A DNA stretch of 64,000 bases, taken from Belliella buryatensis. GTDB taxonomy: Bacteria; Bacteroidota; Bacteroidia; Cytophagales; Cyclobacteriaceae. Shown in pieces: positions 8,351-17,198 of the stretch (position 1 is the first letter of the stretch; each line of letters starts with the position of its first letter). Made by a program: the position numbers and the translations under genes. The stretch lies in assembly GCF_900188245.1 (NCBI RefSeq), contig NZ_FZOK01000006.1, forward strand, positions 161,519 through 225,518. Direction: 5' to 3'. Under the pieces are notes generated by a model. That model worked only from the letters and a program-made list of their open reading frames with translations, did no database searches and was not told the origin of the DNA.

Positions 8351-9688
8351 ATGAAACAAGTTCCTATAATTTCTCTCCAAGAAGCCGCTGAATTGGTCAA
8401 GGATGGAGATGTTTTACTTCAAGGAGGATTTGGGATGACTGGCAACCCAGTGCACTTGATGCACGCTCTGGCAAAGACAACGACAAAAGACTTGACCTTT
8501 ATTGGGAACAATGTAGGTGAACCTGGAATAGGAGGAGGAAGGCTTTTGAGAAATGGGCAGATTAAAAAGATGATCGGTTCTTTTTTTACTTCCAATCCAG
8601 AAGCAGTCAAAGCCGCTCAAGAGGGCAAAGTAGAATTTGAGTTGATTCCTCAAGGGTCATTGGCTGAGGCCATCCGAGCTGGTGGGGCTGGAATAGGAGG
8701 TTTTTATACTCCTACAGCAGAGGGAACTGTGATTGCTGAAGGAAAAGATGTGAAAGAAATAGATGGGGTGAAACAGGTATTTGTCAAAGGGATCAAAGGT
8801 GACGTAGCCTTCATTCGTGCTTGGAAAGCAGATACCGCTGGCAACCTTCAATATCGCTTGACAGAGCAAAACTTCAACCCAGCCATGGCTACAGCAGCTA
8901 AGATAGTCATTGCAGAAGTGGAAGAAATTGTACCTGTTGGAGAGCTTGATCCCAATTATATCCATACCCCAAGCTGTTTTGTGGATTATTTGGTAGAAGT
9001 GAAGTTGACAGAAGAGGATTTAGGATCCTCAGCCAAGGTGGGCAGTTCAGAAGATATTCCAGCTGATCGAATGTTGATTGCCAAAAGAGCTTTAAAAGAA
9101 TTACAGAAAGGTGATGTGGTCAACTTGGGCATAGGAATTCCTACCTTAATTGCCAATTTGATCAGTCCTGAGGATGGTATCATCATGCATTCGGAAAATG
9201 GAATGTTGGGAATTGGTCCATCTCCCAAGGAAGGTGGCGCTATGGATTACCCTGTCAACGCGGGTAAAATTCCTGTTACGGCTTTACCCGGTTCATCCTA
9301 CTTTGATTCTGCTGCATCTTTTGGTATGATCAGAGGAAAGCATGTAGATGTAGCTGTGATGGGCGGCTTGGAAGTAGATGAAGTAGGAAATTTGGCCAAT
9401 TGGGCTGTTCCAGGAAGACCACTTTTAGGAGTTGGTGGAGCCATGGATTTGGCTTCTGGGGCTAGGAAATTGATTGTGACGATGAACCATACATCACCCA
9501 AAGGTTCCAAGATCGTGAAATCATGTAACTTGCCTTTGACAGCTAAGGCATCAGTGGATATGGTGATTACGGAGTTGGCGGTGTTTGAATTTATCAAAGG
9601 GAAATTGACCCTAACGGAACTGATGCCAGGCGTGAGTTTGGAAGAAGTGAAGAAGAATACTGAGGCGGATTTTGAAGTTAGATTGTAG
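8351..9688 (+). CDS. Fused 3-oxoacid CoA-transferase (A+B subunits)
   Basis: 445 residues joining the two halves of a class I CoA-transferase. The A half includes [20 protein letters not shown] and [16 protein letters not shown]. The B half begins near residue 240 ([20 protein letters not shown]) and contains [11 protein letters not shown], whose Glu282 is the catalytic CoA-thioester glutamate. Enzymes of this family move CoA from succinyl-CoA to acetoacetate or 3-oxoadipate. The thiolase that follows resembles PcaF/PaaJ, so 3-oxoadipate is a plausible acceptor, but acetoacetate remains possible. The gap to the thiolase gene is 156 bp with no clear terminator. Confidence 0.9.
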   Translation: MKQVPIISLQEAAELVKDGDVLLQGGFGMTGNPVHLMHALAKTTTKDLTFIGNNVGEPGIGGGRLLRNGQIKKMIGSFFTSNPEAVKAAQEGKVEFELIPQGSLAEAIRAGGAGIGGFYTPTAEGTVIAEGKDVKEIDGVKQVFVKGIKGDVAFIRAWKADTAGNLQYRLTEQNFNPAMATAAKIVIAEVEEIVPVGELDPNYIHTPSCFVDYLVEVKLTEEDLGSSAKVGSSEDIPADRMLIAKRALKELQKGDVVNLGIGIPTLIANLISPEDGIIMHSENGMLGIGPSPKEGGAMDYPVNAGKIPVTALPGSSYFDSAASFGMIRGKHVDVAVMGGLEVDEVGNLANWAVPGRPLLGVGGAMDLASGARKLIVTMNHTSPKGSKIVKSCNLPLTAKASVDMVITELAVFEFIKGKLTLTELMPGVSLEEVKKNTEADFEVRL

Positions 9689-9844
9689 ATTTAAGACGTA
9701 AGATGCCAGAATGGAAAGAAGGAAAGAGAACCTTTGAAGTCTTTTTTTGATCTCGAAGGTTTTAATAGAGCCTTTGGATATCAAAATATACTCGGTAAAT
9801 CCATTTTCTTTAAATACTTATTTCAATCATTGAATTAAAATCTT

Positions 9845-11053
9845 ATGAACTACAACGCATATATTATAGATGGTATTAGAACGCCGATTGGAAATTTTGG
9901 TGGGGGATTGTCTACTGTCAGGGCTGATGATCTGGCGGCGATGGTAATCAGAGAATTGGTCAGTAGAAATCCCGCCATTCCTACTGATCAAATTGATGAT
10001 GTGATTTTAGGTTGCCATAATCAGGCGGGTGAGGATAATAGAAATGTAGCGAGGATGTCGGCTCTTTTGGCAGGCCTGCCGGTGAAAGTTCCCGGAGAGA
10101 CCGTCAACAGGCTTTGTGCTTCTGGGATGTCTTCTATCATTCATGCCGCTAGGGCTATAGCAGCAGGAGACGGAGATGTTTTCATTGCGGGTGGAGTAGA
10201 GCAGATGACCCGTGGACCTTTGGTGATTTCCAAGGCAAGCAGGGCGTTTGGCAATGATGCAAAAATGGAAGATTCCAGCTTTGGCTGGCGCTTCGTCAAT
10301 CCCAAGATGGAGGAAATGTATGGCACAGATCCCATGGGAATCACAGCTGAAAACCTCGTGGATCAGTATCAGATCAATAGAGCAGATCAGGATTTGTTTG
10401 CATATCAATCTCAAATGAAAGCTGCAGAAGCACAAAGAAGTGGAATCTTGGCGGAGGAAATCATGCCTGTAAGCATCCCTCAGAGGAGATCCGAACCAAT
10501 TGTATTTGACCAAGATGAATTCATCAAGCCTCAGACTACTGTTGAGGGATTGAACAAGCTCAGGGCCGTTTTTAAGAAAGATGGTACAGTAACTGCCGGC
10601 AACGCTTCCGGCTTAAATGATGGTGCAGCGGCAACCTTGATTGTGTCTGAGAGGATTGTCAAGGAATATGGTCTAAAGCCATTGGCTAAAATCGTAAGCT
10701 CGGCAGTAGTAGGAGTGGAGCCAAGAATCATGGGCATTGGCCCAGTTCCGGCTACAAAAAAAGCCTTGGAAAAAGCCGGTTTGACTTTAGCAGAAATGGA
10801 TGTTATAGAGCTGAATGAAGCTTTTGCAGCTCAAAGTTTGGCTTGTACCAGAGTTCTAGGATTGGCAGATGACGACCCTAGGGTCAACATCAATGGTGGA
10901 GCCATTGCTTTAGGACATCCATTAGGAATGTCCGGCACTAGAATAACCTTAACTGCTGCCAAATCATTGGAGAGATTAAATAAGAAATATGCATTAGCTA
11001 CCATGTGTATTGGGGTAGGGCAAGGATACGCTGTGGTTTTGGAACGCGTATAA
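9845..11053 (+). CDS. Thiolase, 3-oxoadipyl-CoA thiolase (PcaF/PaaJ)-like
   Basis: 402 residues with all thiolase landmarks: nucleophile Cys91 in NRLCASGMSS, the NEAFAAQ motif, GGAIALGHPLGMSG with the catalytic His, and CIGVGQG with the second Cys. The N-terminal segments IRTPIG, VRADDLAA and DDVILGCHNQAGEDNRNVAR follow the PcaF/PaaJ subgroup closely from memory, closer than biosynthetic acetyl-CoA acetyltransferases. With the upstream CoA-transferase it would cleave 3-oxoadipyl-CoA to succinyl-CoA and acetyl-CoA. The ring-cleavage genes of that pathway are not in this window. Generic acetyl-CoA acyltransferase is the alternative. Confidence 0.9.
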   Translation: MNYNAYIIDGIRTPIGNFGGGLSTVRADDLAAMVIRELVSRNPAIPTDQIDDVILGCHNQAGEDNRNVARMSALLAGLPVKVPGETVNRLCASGMSSIIHAARAIAAGDGDVFIAGGVEQMTRGPLVISKASRAFGNDAKMEDSSFGWRFVNPKMEEMYGTDPMGITAENLVDQYQINRADQDLFAYQSQMKAAEAQRSGILAEEIMPVSIPQRRSEPIVFDQDEFIKPQTTVEGLNKLRAVFKKDGTVTAGNASGLNDGAAATLIVSERIVKEYGLKPLAKIVSSAVVGVEPRIMGIGPVPATKKALEKAGLTLAEMDVIELNEAFAAQSLACTRVLGLADDDPRVNINGGAIALGHPLGMSGTRITLTAAKSLERLNKKYALATMCIGVGQGYAVVLERV

Positions 11054-11057
11054 AGTA

Positions 11058-11088
11058 AAAATTCCGGCTTAAACCGGAATTTTTATTT
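11058..11088. terminator. Bidirectional terminator between thiolase and aminotransferase genes
   Basis: AAAATTCCGG (11058-11067) pairs with CCGGAATTTT (11074-11083) around CTTAAA, with T-tracts on both strands. It serves the two convergent genes. Confidence 0.85.
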
Positions 11089-12267
11089 TACTTCATCAAT
11101 TGCTGTTAGAATAACAGCGCAAGCTTCGTGGATTTGTTCTTCTGTAATGATCAAAGGAGGAGCAATACGCATAGCATCATCACAGAATAAAAACCAATCT
11201 GTAATCACACCTTTGTCAATTGCAAGGTCAATAATAGGTTTCAAAACATCAAATGATTCAAATTCAACAGCCATCATTAAACCTTTGTTTCTGACTCCTT
11301 TGATTTTTGGATGCTTAAGTAATTTTTTGAACAGCTCTGCTTTACCCTCCACTTGATCCAAAAGATTTTCTTTTTGAATCACCTCTATCGTGGCTAGTGA
11401 TGCCGCTGCACTCACAGGATGTCCTCCAAATGTGGTAATGTGTCCAAGTAGAGGGTTATTTTTGAAAACCCCCATGACTTCTCTATTTGCTACAAAAGCC
11501 CCAATTGGCATACCACCACCCATGCCTTTGGCACAAACCAAAATATCTGGAACTATATCAAAGTGCTCAAAAGCCCAAAACTTTCCTGTTCTACCAAATC
11601 CTGCTTGGATTTCGTCTAGGATCAATAAAGTACCTGTTTCGTTGCAACGCTTTCTCAATGCTTGGAAGTAATTGCTACAAGCGACTTTGATTCCAGCTTC
11701 TCCCTGAATAGTTTCTATGATGACGGCAGCTGTATCAGTTGTAATTTCTAATAGTTGATGAAACGAGCCGTAGACCACATTTTTGATACCTGGAAGTAAT
11801 GGTCTATAGGCTCTCTTAAATATTTCATTTCCTCCAACTGAGAGTGAACCATGGGAAGATCCATGGTAAGCATTGATACAGGAGATGATTTCTCTTCTAT
11901 TGGTGTATCTTTTGGCTAATTTCAGCGCTCCTTCTACGGCTTCACTACCGCTATTCACGAGGTAGACATTGTCCAAATGCTCAGGCAAAGTATCAGTTAG
12001 TGCTTTTGCTAATTTGGTTTGTGGACTTTGTACATATTCACCATATACCATCAAGTGGAGGTATTTATCCAATTGCTCTTGAATTGCAGTCAAGACTTTC
12101 GGGTGTCTATGGCCTACATTACTCACACCAATACCAGAAATCAAATCTAAATACCTCTTTCCTTCTGGTCCATACATGTACACTCCTTCCGCCTTTTCGA
12201 TTTCAATCATCAAAGGGAAGTCGGTGGTTTGTGCTAAGTGGGAAAGAAATAATTGTCTATTATTCAT
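11083..12267 (-). CDS. Class III PLP-dependent aminotransferase
   Basis: 394 residues of the acetylornithine/ornithine aminotransferase fold: YMYGPEGKRYLDLISGIGVSNVGH at the start, NSGSEAVEGALKLA for phosphate binding, ILDEIQAGFGRTGKFWAFEH with the PLP-contacting Asp, and the PLP lysine in VCAKGMGGGMPIGAF. TTFGGHPVSAAA completes the set. The family is broad (ArgD, RocD, LAT, GABA aminotransferases). It lies outside the arginine operon, so ArgD should not be assumed. The position 36 bp downstream of an RNA methyltransferase gene suggests co-transcription. Confidence 0.9.
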   Translation of the reverse strand: MNNRQLFLSHLAQTTDFPLMIEIEKAEGVYMYGPEGKRYLDLISGIGVSNVGHRHPKVLTAIQEQLDKYLHLMVYGEYVQSPQTKLAKALTDTLPEHLDNVYLVNSGSEAVEGALKLAKRYTNRREIISCINAYHGSSHGSLSVGGNEIFKRAYRPLLPGIKNVVYGSFHQLLEITTDTAAVIIETIQGEAGIKVACSNYFQALRKRCNETGTLLILDEIQAGFGRTGKFWAFEHFDIVPDILVCAKGMGGGMPIGAFVANREVMGVFKNNPLLGHITTFGGHPVSAAASLATIEVIQKENLLDQVEGKAELFKKLLKHPKIKGVRNKGLMMAVEFESFDVLKPIIDLAIDKGVITDWFLFCDDAMRIAPPLIITEEQIHEACAVILTAIDEVK

Positions 12268-12303
12268 TCTTTATATTAGTTCAGTAGATTTTGGTTCAAG
12301 TAG

Positions 12304-13203
12304 CTATTTGATTTTTCTAAACCTGAAAAATATTCCAAGTGGAAGTTTCTTTGCAAACCTATCTACTAAATACAACTCTCCATGTTCAGCGTTGTTAACT
12401 TCCTTGAAATTAGAATTCACCAAATTGGCAGCGATGATAGAAGAGAAGCTCAAAGAGTACATATTGAGTATAAGAAAATGATGCTCTGGCTCTAAAAGTT
12501 CTGCGCAAAGTTTCAACATTTCATTGATTTGCTCTTCCAAAATCCACTTTTCACCATCGGGGCCACGTCCATAAGCCGGTGGATCTAGGATAATACCATG
12601 GTATTTATTACCTCTTCTGACTTCTCTTTTAATAAATTTCATGGCATCATCTACTATCCAGCGAATATCATTCAGATTAGAGGACTCCATGTTATGTTTA
12701 GACCAGGTCACTACTTGCTTTACAGAATCAAGGTGGGTCACATCTGCTCCCGCAGCCTTAGCCGCCACACTTGCAGCTCCAGTATAGGCAAAGAGATTCA
12801 AGACTTTAGGGTTCTTTACAGGCAATTTTTTGATTGTATCAGAAATATAATCCCAATTCACTGCCTGTTCGGGAAATAAGCCAATGTGCTTAAAAGAAGT
12901 CATTGCCAAGTTCAAAATAAGTTTTACTTGATCTTGGTTATTATATTTTATTTGCCAGTTATGAGGGATTTTTTTTTGCTCTATCCATTGTCCTTTTTCA
13001 GGGTTGTTTTTTTCTTTAGCAAAAATGGCGTGAGCCATGCTATTCCATTCGTCTGAAGATAAACTTTTATCCCAAATAGCTTGTGGCTCAGGTCTGCTAA
13101 GAATAAAAGACCCAAAACGTTCTAGTTTTTCAAATCCACCGGTATCGATCAATTCATAATCCTCCCAATACTGTGGAGTCAATGACAAAATTGTTTCCTT
13201 CAT
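12304..13203 (-). CDS. Class I SAM-dependent methyltransferase, RlmI/K-like
   Basis: 299 residues with a Rossmann methyltransferase core: VLNLFAYTGAASVAAKAAGA (SAM motif I, about residues 138-157), VTHLDSVKQVVTWSKHN (motif II) and GIILDPPAYGRGP, the DPPxxG catalytic motif of 23S rRNA m5C/m2G methyltransferases such as RlmI and RlmK. The N-terminal PUA domain of RlmI is not evident, so it is a shortened relative. Substrate is probably rRNA; this is inference from family. Confidence 0.82.
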   Translation of the reverse strand: MKETILSLTPQYWEDYELIDTGGFEKLERFGSFILSRPEPQAIWDKSLSSDEWNSMAHAIFAKEKNNPEKGQWIEQKKIPHNWQIKYNNQDQVKLILNLAMTSFKHIGLFPEQAVNWDYISDTIKKLPVKNPKVLNLFAYTGAASVAAKAAGADVTHLDSVKQVVTWSKHNMESSNLNDIRWIVDDAMKFIKREVRRGNKYHGIILDPPAYGRGPDGEKWILEEQINEMLKLCAELLEPEHHFLILNMYSLSFSSIIAANLVNSNFKEVNNAEHGELYLVDRFAKKLPLGIFFRFRKIK

Positions 13204-13313
13204 CTTGCAAAAATAAAGATATAATTGAAGGCGTGTATAAATGATTCGAATTTGCTGGTTAATTTCCTATATTTATTACCCATAATATGCTCATGATCAA
13301 GGATTATTTTATT

Positions 13314-13982
13314 ATGAAATTTCTATTTATTTTCGGATTGACTTTTATTCAGGTTTTAACTCTTGTCGCGCAAAATGACAAGGATGTTGCTTATTACGAG
13401 CAAGGTTTTGATGTGATCATGATCAATGCAAGAAGTACAGGAATCAAAGGAACGCCATTTTTATTTGATCATGCACTTTACGGAAATATCACGCTGAAAT
13501 CAGGAAAACAACATGAAAAAATTCCTTTTAACATTGATTTACTAAAAGAAGAGCTTATCATTCAGGCTGAAGGAAATAATGAGTTACCACTTCCTGTTCG
13601 AAATTGGGTGAGTTTAGAAACTTTAGGTGAAGTCAAAAGAGAGTTTAGGATCGAAATGATTCATGCTAAACCTAAGATTGTGGAGTATATTGGGGAATGG
13701 GAGGGATCTATCGTTGTAGCATTGCATGGCAAAAAAATTGTAAAGCCTACGGCAACTCGGGACAGCTATTCTCCAAGGCAGTTTGATACATATACTCATA
13801 GTGTTAGTTATTTTAGAATATCAGGGATGTCCCAAGAGGAATTTAAAGTCAATCAATTTATCAAAGAAATAGGAAGCAGTGAAGCTAAGAATTTGATCAA
13901 AGCTAATAAATGGAAGATCGATGATCCTGTTGATTTTAAAAATCTCCTTCAAGCATTACAAACTAAGAGGCTATTGCTTTAA
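13314..13982 (+). CDS. Secreted protein of unknown function
   Basis: 222 residues from the ATG at 13314, which gives a clean signal peptide (KFLFIFGLTFIQVLTLVAQ). An in-frame ATG at 13287 would add nine residues before it and is less likely. The mature part is mixed alpha/beta with no cysteine or recognisable catalytic motif; segments such as GNITLKSGKQHEKIPFNIDL suggest beta structure. I do not recognise the family. Its stop overlaps the stop of the convergent SDR gene by four bases. Confidence 0.7.
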   Translation: MKFLFIFGLTFIQVLTLVAQNDKDVAYYEQGFDVIMINARSTGIKGTPFLFDHALYGNITLKSGKQHEKIPFNIDLLKEELIIQAEGNNELPLPVRNWVSLETLGEVKREFRIEMIHAKPKIVEYIGEWEGSIVVALHGKKIVKPTATRDSYSPRQFDTYTHSVSYFRISGMSQEEFKVNQFIKEIGSSEAKNLIKANKWKIDDPVDFKNLLQALQTKRLLL

Positions 13983-14812
13983 AGCCAATCTGCTAACAAT
14001 TCCTCACATTTAGTCCATAGCTTTACACGCATATTTTTAGATAAAGCTGAAGAGGATGGTTGTATTGCTTTTGAGTTTTTGAAGTATGATCCATTAAAGC
14101 TTTCGGGAAGTTCTGACTTTGCCAAAAAGATGCTAGTCTTTGCACCATCTTCCGGACTGATCATAAATGGAGATGCAAGCTTCCAAAGAAAAGCAAAAAC
14201 ACCACTTGTATCCGATCCAAAATTGGTTTTGACTACTCCAGGGTGAAGCGCATAGCTTTTAAGACCGATACTTCCATATTTATCAACAAGTGATTTTGTA
14301 AACAGGATATTGAAAAGCTTTACATTGGCATAAGCACCAAATGAACTGTAATTAATCTCTCTGTAATTAAGGTCTGTAAACTTCACTCTGGCTGCTCTGT
14401 GAGCTTCAGAGCTGACATTGATTACTTTAGAACCTTTGGCTTTTAGTAATAGTGGCATTAATTTTTGGGTCAAAAGAAAATGCCCTAGGTGGTTTGCAGC
14501 AAGACTTGTTTCAAATTGATCTTTGGTAAATTCTTTTTGCTTGAATATTCCCCCTGCATTGTTGATCAGAACATCAAGTTGATCGCAATGATTAGATAAT
14601 TCTTGGGCAGCATTCACTACAGAGTCCATATCAGTCAAATCACAATAAATAAAAATGCATTTTTGTTGAGAGTCTATTTTTAATTCGCGTAACAAATTTT
14701 CTGCTTTTTGCTTATTTCTTGCCAAAATGAATAATTGATTAAATACAAGAACAAGATTTTTCAAAGTATATTCACCAATTCCTGATGTGGCTCCAGTAAT
14801 CGCTAGATTCAT
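13979..14812 (-). CDS. Short-chain dehydrogenase/reductase, retinol-dehydrogenase-like
   Basis: 277 residues with the classical SDR signature: TGATSGIGEYT (TGxxxGIG, residues 6-16), LINNAGG, INVSSEAHRAA with the catalytic Ser, and YANVKLFN giving YxxxK. The NHLGHFLLTQKLMPLL and SKVINVSSEAHR pattern is typical of the RDH11/WWOX-like subgroup, whose members often act on retinoids or other hydrophobic alcohols. The retinal genes are 3 kb away, but no operon links them, so a retinoid role is only a thought. The coenzyme is NAD(P)H. Confidence 0.88.
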   Translation of the reverse strand: MNLAITGATSGIGEYTLKNLVLVFNQLFILARNKQKAENLLRELKIDSQQKCIFIYCDLTDMDSVVNAAQELSNHCDQLDVLINNAGGIFKQKEFTKDQFETSLAANHLGHFLLTQKLMPLLLKAKGSKVINVSSEAHRAARVKFTDLNYREINYSSFGAYANVKLFNILFTKSLVDKYGSIGLKSYALHPGVVKTNFGSDTSGVFAFLWKLASPFMISPEDGAKTSIFLAKSELPESFNGSYFKNSKAIQPSSSALSKNMRVKLWTKCEELLADWL

Positions 14813-14930
14813 AATTTTAACTTTACAAATAAACCAAAGTGGTTCTAAAATGTTATAGAAAGGCTTAAAAATGAAATTTTGTATAATGAAATAAAACTTA
14901 TATTTAAGGCAAAATTTAGTAATTTTAGGC

Positions 14931-14954
14931 TTTTGAAATTTTAATATTTCAAAA
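14931..14954. promoter_or_regulatory. AT-rich inverted repeat upstream of the lipid operon
   Basis: TTTTGAAAT (14931-14939) and ATTTCAAAA (14946-14954) form a perfect 9-bp inverted repeat with a 6-base spacer, about 100 bp before the acyltransferase start. It may be an operator or a transcript hairpin; nothing else is visible in 14813-15055. Confidence 0.3.
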
Positions 14955-15055
14955 AATATAGAAACTTATTCTTTACTGTTGTTTTATAAATATTGTGATA
15001 GTCAATGTTTTAAAAGGAACTTGTGAGGATATATTGACTTAATTCCGATAAAATA

Positions 15056-15877
15056 GTGAAAGTAAAAGAACCATTTATTGATGTAGAGAAAATATTGAAG
15101 GATAAAAATCCTAAACTTCATCGCTGGTTACCTTCTTTTGTACTTAGCTATATCAAAAGGATTGTTCATGAAGGTGAGGTAAACCGCATTATGGCCAAGA
15201 ATGGTCATCTTCAAGGTCTTGATTTTGTGAATGCCTTAATTGAAGAATTTGGTGTTGTAGTAGAGCTCAAGGGTGAGAAAAATATACCGATGGGTAGATC
15301 TGTCATATTCGCATCCAATCATCCATTAGGGGGTATGGATGGAATAGCTTTTATGTATGCACTTGGAAAGTATAGATCAGATATTCGCTTTCTAGTCAAT
15401 GACATTCTTACCAATATCAAGAATTTTGAACCGATGTTTATACCTGTTAACAAGCATGGTGCTAATACAAGAGAGGTGACAAAATTAATCGAAGAAACTT
15501 ATGCTGGAGAACACGCCATTTTGGTTTTCCCGGCAGGGCTAGTCTCAAGAAAGCAAAATGGTAAAATTAAAGATCTAGAGTGGAAAAAAAGCTTTATCAG
15601 TAAAGCCAAAAGATACAAGAAAGATATTGTACCAGTTTATATTGAAGGCAAGAATTCTAACTTCTTCTATAACTTGGCTATGATTCGGAAAAACATAGGT
15701 ATCAAAGCCAACATTGAAATGTTTTATCTATCAGACGAGATGTTTTCGCAAAAAGGTAAAAAAGTAGTAATTCATGTGGGAAAACCTATTTCTTATCAGT
15801 ATTTTGATTCATCAAAAAGTGAAAAGGAGTGGGCGGAAGAAATTAAAGAGACCGTTTATCAAATGGCCAAAAAATAA
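15056..15877 (+). CDS. Lyso-lipid O-acyltransferase (PlsC-like; GlsA/OlsA type)
   Basis: 273 residues beginning at a GTG codon. The acyltransferase motif appears as FASNHPLGGMDGIAFMYALG (about residues 90-109), the Bacteroidota form of the NHxxxxD box, with VFPAGLVSRKQNGKIKDLEW as the later FPEG-like motif. It is 5 bp upstream of an OlsB-like N-acyltransferase. In Bacteroides the pair GlsA/GlsB makes glycine lipids by O-acylating N-(hydroxyacyl)glycine. The same role is likely here; an ornithine or other amino-acid lipid is the alternative. Confidence 0.85.
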   Translation: MKVKEPFIDVEKILKDKNPKLHRWLPSFVLSYIKRIVHEGEVNRIMAKNGHLQGLDFVNALIEEFGVVVELKGEKNIPMGRSVIFASNHPLGGMDGIAFMYALGKYRSDIRFLVNDILTNIKNFEPMFIPVNKHGANTREVTKLIEETYAGEHAILVFPAGLVSRKQNGKIKDLEWKKSFISKAKRYKKDIVPVYIEGKNSNFFYNLAMIRKNIGIKANIEMFYLSDEMFSQKGKKVVIHVGKPISYQYFDSSKSEKEWAEEIKETVYQMAKK

Positions 15878-15882
15878 GGTTT

Positions 15883-16836
15883 ATGCAAGCAATTATACCT
15901 GCGGTAAATAAAGAAATTTTGAAGAAAGAGCTTACACCCGAGCGATTTCTTAGATATACAAATAATGGGAATAATCACATTTATCTGATTGATTTTCATA
16001 CTGCTCCCAATGTCGTGAAAGAGATCGGCAGATTGAGGGAATTAACCTTTAGAGGCGCTGGTGGAGGTACAGGATTAGCGCTTGACATTGATGAAAACGA
16101 TACTTGTGAAAACTGCTATCAGCAATTGATCACTTGGAATCCAGAGGAAGAAGAAATAGTAGCGGGCTACAGATTAATTTATTGCAAAAATGCTTCATTT
16201 GATGAAAATAACGTCATCAATCTCTCCACTGCGCACCTATTTAAATTCTCTGATAAATTTATAAAGGAATATATTCCACATACCATTGAATTGGGCAGGT
16301 CGTTTGTACAGCCCAAGTATCAACCTAGCTTAGATAATCGTAAAGGGCTATTCTCTCTTGATAATTTATGGGATGGGCTAGGTGCTGTAGTTATGTTACA
16401 TCCAGAGGTAAGGTATTTGTTTGGCAAAGTAACAATGTACCCTCACTATAATCGAGAAGCTAGAGATCTTTTGTTATATTTCATGAATCATTACTTTCCA
16501 GACAAGGATCAATTAGTGAGCCCTTTGGATCATATCCGATTGGGATACGAGACAGATTTATCAGGTATCGCCCATATCTTTGATAGATTGGATTATAAAG
16601 AAGGATACAAGTTATTGAACTCAAGAGTAAGGGCAGCTGGAGAAAATATTCCTCCATTGATCAATACTTACATGAACCTTTCTCCAAGTATGAAAACTTT
16701 TGGCACTGCACTTAATGACGAGTTTGGAGCGGTAGAGGAGACAGGTATTTTGATTACTATTGACGATATCTATGAAAGCAAAAAGCATAGACATATGGAT
16801 ACTTTTGAAAGAGATAGAGTTTTTGGATCAAGATGA
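15883..16836 (+). CDS. Amino-acid N-acyltransferase (OlsB/GlsB-like GNAT)
   Basis: 317 residues with the hemolysin/OlsB-type GNAT pattern: IGRLRELTFRGAGGGTGLALDID (about residues 47-69), EEIVAGYRLIY, and IELGRSFVQPKYQP, the acceptor/acyl-ACP region. Such enzymes transfer 3-hydroxyacyl chains from ACP to the amino group of ornithine, glycine or another amino acid. It follows the PlsC-like gene by 5 bp and overlaps the next gene by 4 bases (ATGA). The operon thus encodes both steps of an aminolipid pathway similar to glycine lipids of Bacteroides (GlsB step first, GlsA second). Confidence 0.87.
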   Translation: MQAIIPAVNKEILKKELTPERFLRYTNNGNNHIYLIDFHTAPNVVKEIGRLRELTFRGAGGGTGLALDIDENDTCENCYQQLITWNPEEEEIVAGYRLIYCKNASFDENNVINLSTAHLFKFSDKFIKEYIPHTIELGRSFVQPKYQPSLDNRKGLFSLDNLWDGLGAVVMLHPEVRYLFGKVTMYPHYNREARDLLLYFMNHYFPDKDQLVSPLDHIRLGYETDLSGIAHIFDRLDYKEGYKLLNSRVRAAGENIPPLINTYMNLSPSMKTFGTALNDEFGAVEETGILITIDDIYESKKHRHMDTFERDRVFGSR

Positions 16837-17198
16837 AGAAAACTGTAATTATAGGAGCTACAGCCAATCCCTCTAGAACTGCTTTCATAGCTGCGGAGAT
16901 GTTTTTAGCTTACAAAATTCCATTTGTACCAATAGGGATTAAGCAAGGGGTAGTTTTTGGACAAGAAATTTTAGATTTGAGATCTAAGCCAGAAATAGAA
17001 GATGTTCATACAGTTACGCTCTATATTGGACCCAAAAATCAACCAGAATGGTATGAATACATTCTTTCTTTGAAATCAAAAAGAGTAATATTTAATCCAG
17101 GAACGGAAAATCCGGAATTTATTAAAATAGTTCAGGAAAATAATATAGAGGCTATGGTGGCTTGTAATCTTGTTTTATTGAGAACTAAACAATTTTAA
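16833..17198 (+). CDS. CoA-binding domain protein (YccU-like)
   Basis: 121 residues, a stand-alone Rossmann CoA-binding domain: KKTVIIGATANPSRTAFIAA at the N-terminus, PFVPIGIKQGVVFGQEILDL and HTVTLYIGPKNQPEWYEYIL. Small proteins of this family bind CoA but have no known reaction. The start overlaps the stop of the aminolipid N-acyltransferase, so it is the third gene of that operon. Its end overlaps the end of the convergent blh by four bases. Confidence 0.85.
   Translation: MKKTVIIGATANPSRTAFIAAEMFLAYKIPFVPIGIKQGVVFGQEILDLRSKPEIEDVHTVTLYIGPKNQPEWYEYILSLKSKRVIFNPGTENPEFIKIVQENNIEAMVACNLVLLRTKQF

Noticed and set aside
10007..10513. A 168-codon open frame on the minus strand inside the thiolase gene
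   Set aside because: It lies fully within an intact, well-conserved thiolase on the other strand and has no recognisable domains; it is a shadow of coding bias.
13979..14812. SDR as part of the retinal pathway
   Set aside because: It resembles retinol dehydrogenases, but no operon or shared control ties it to the rhodopsin genes 3 kb away; not claimed.
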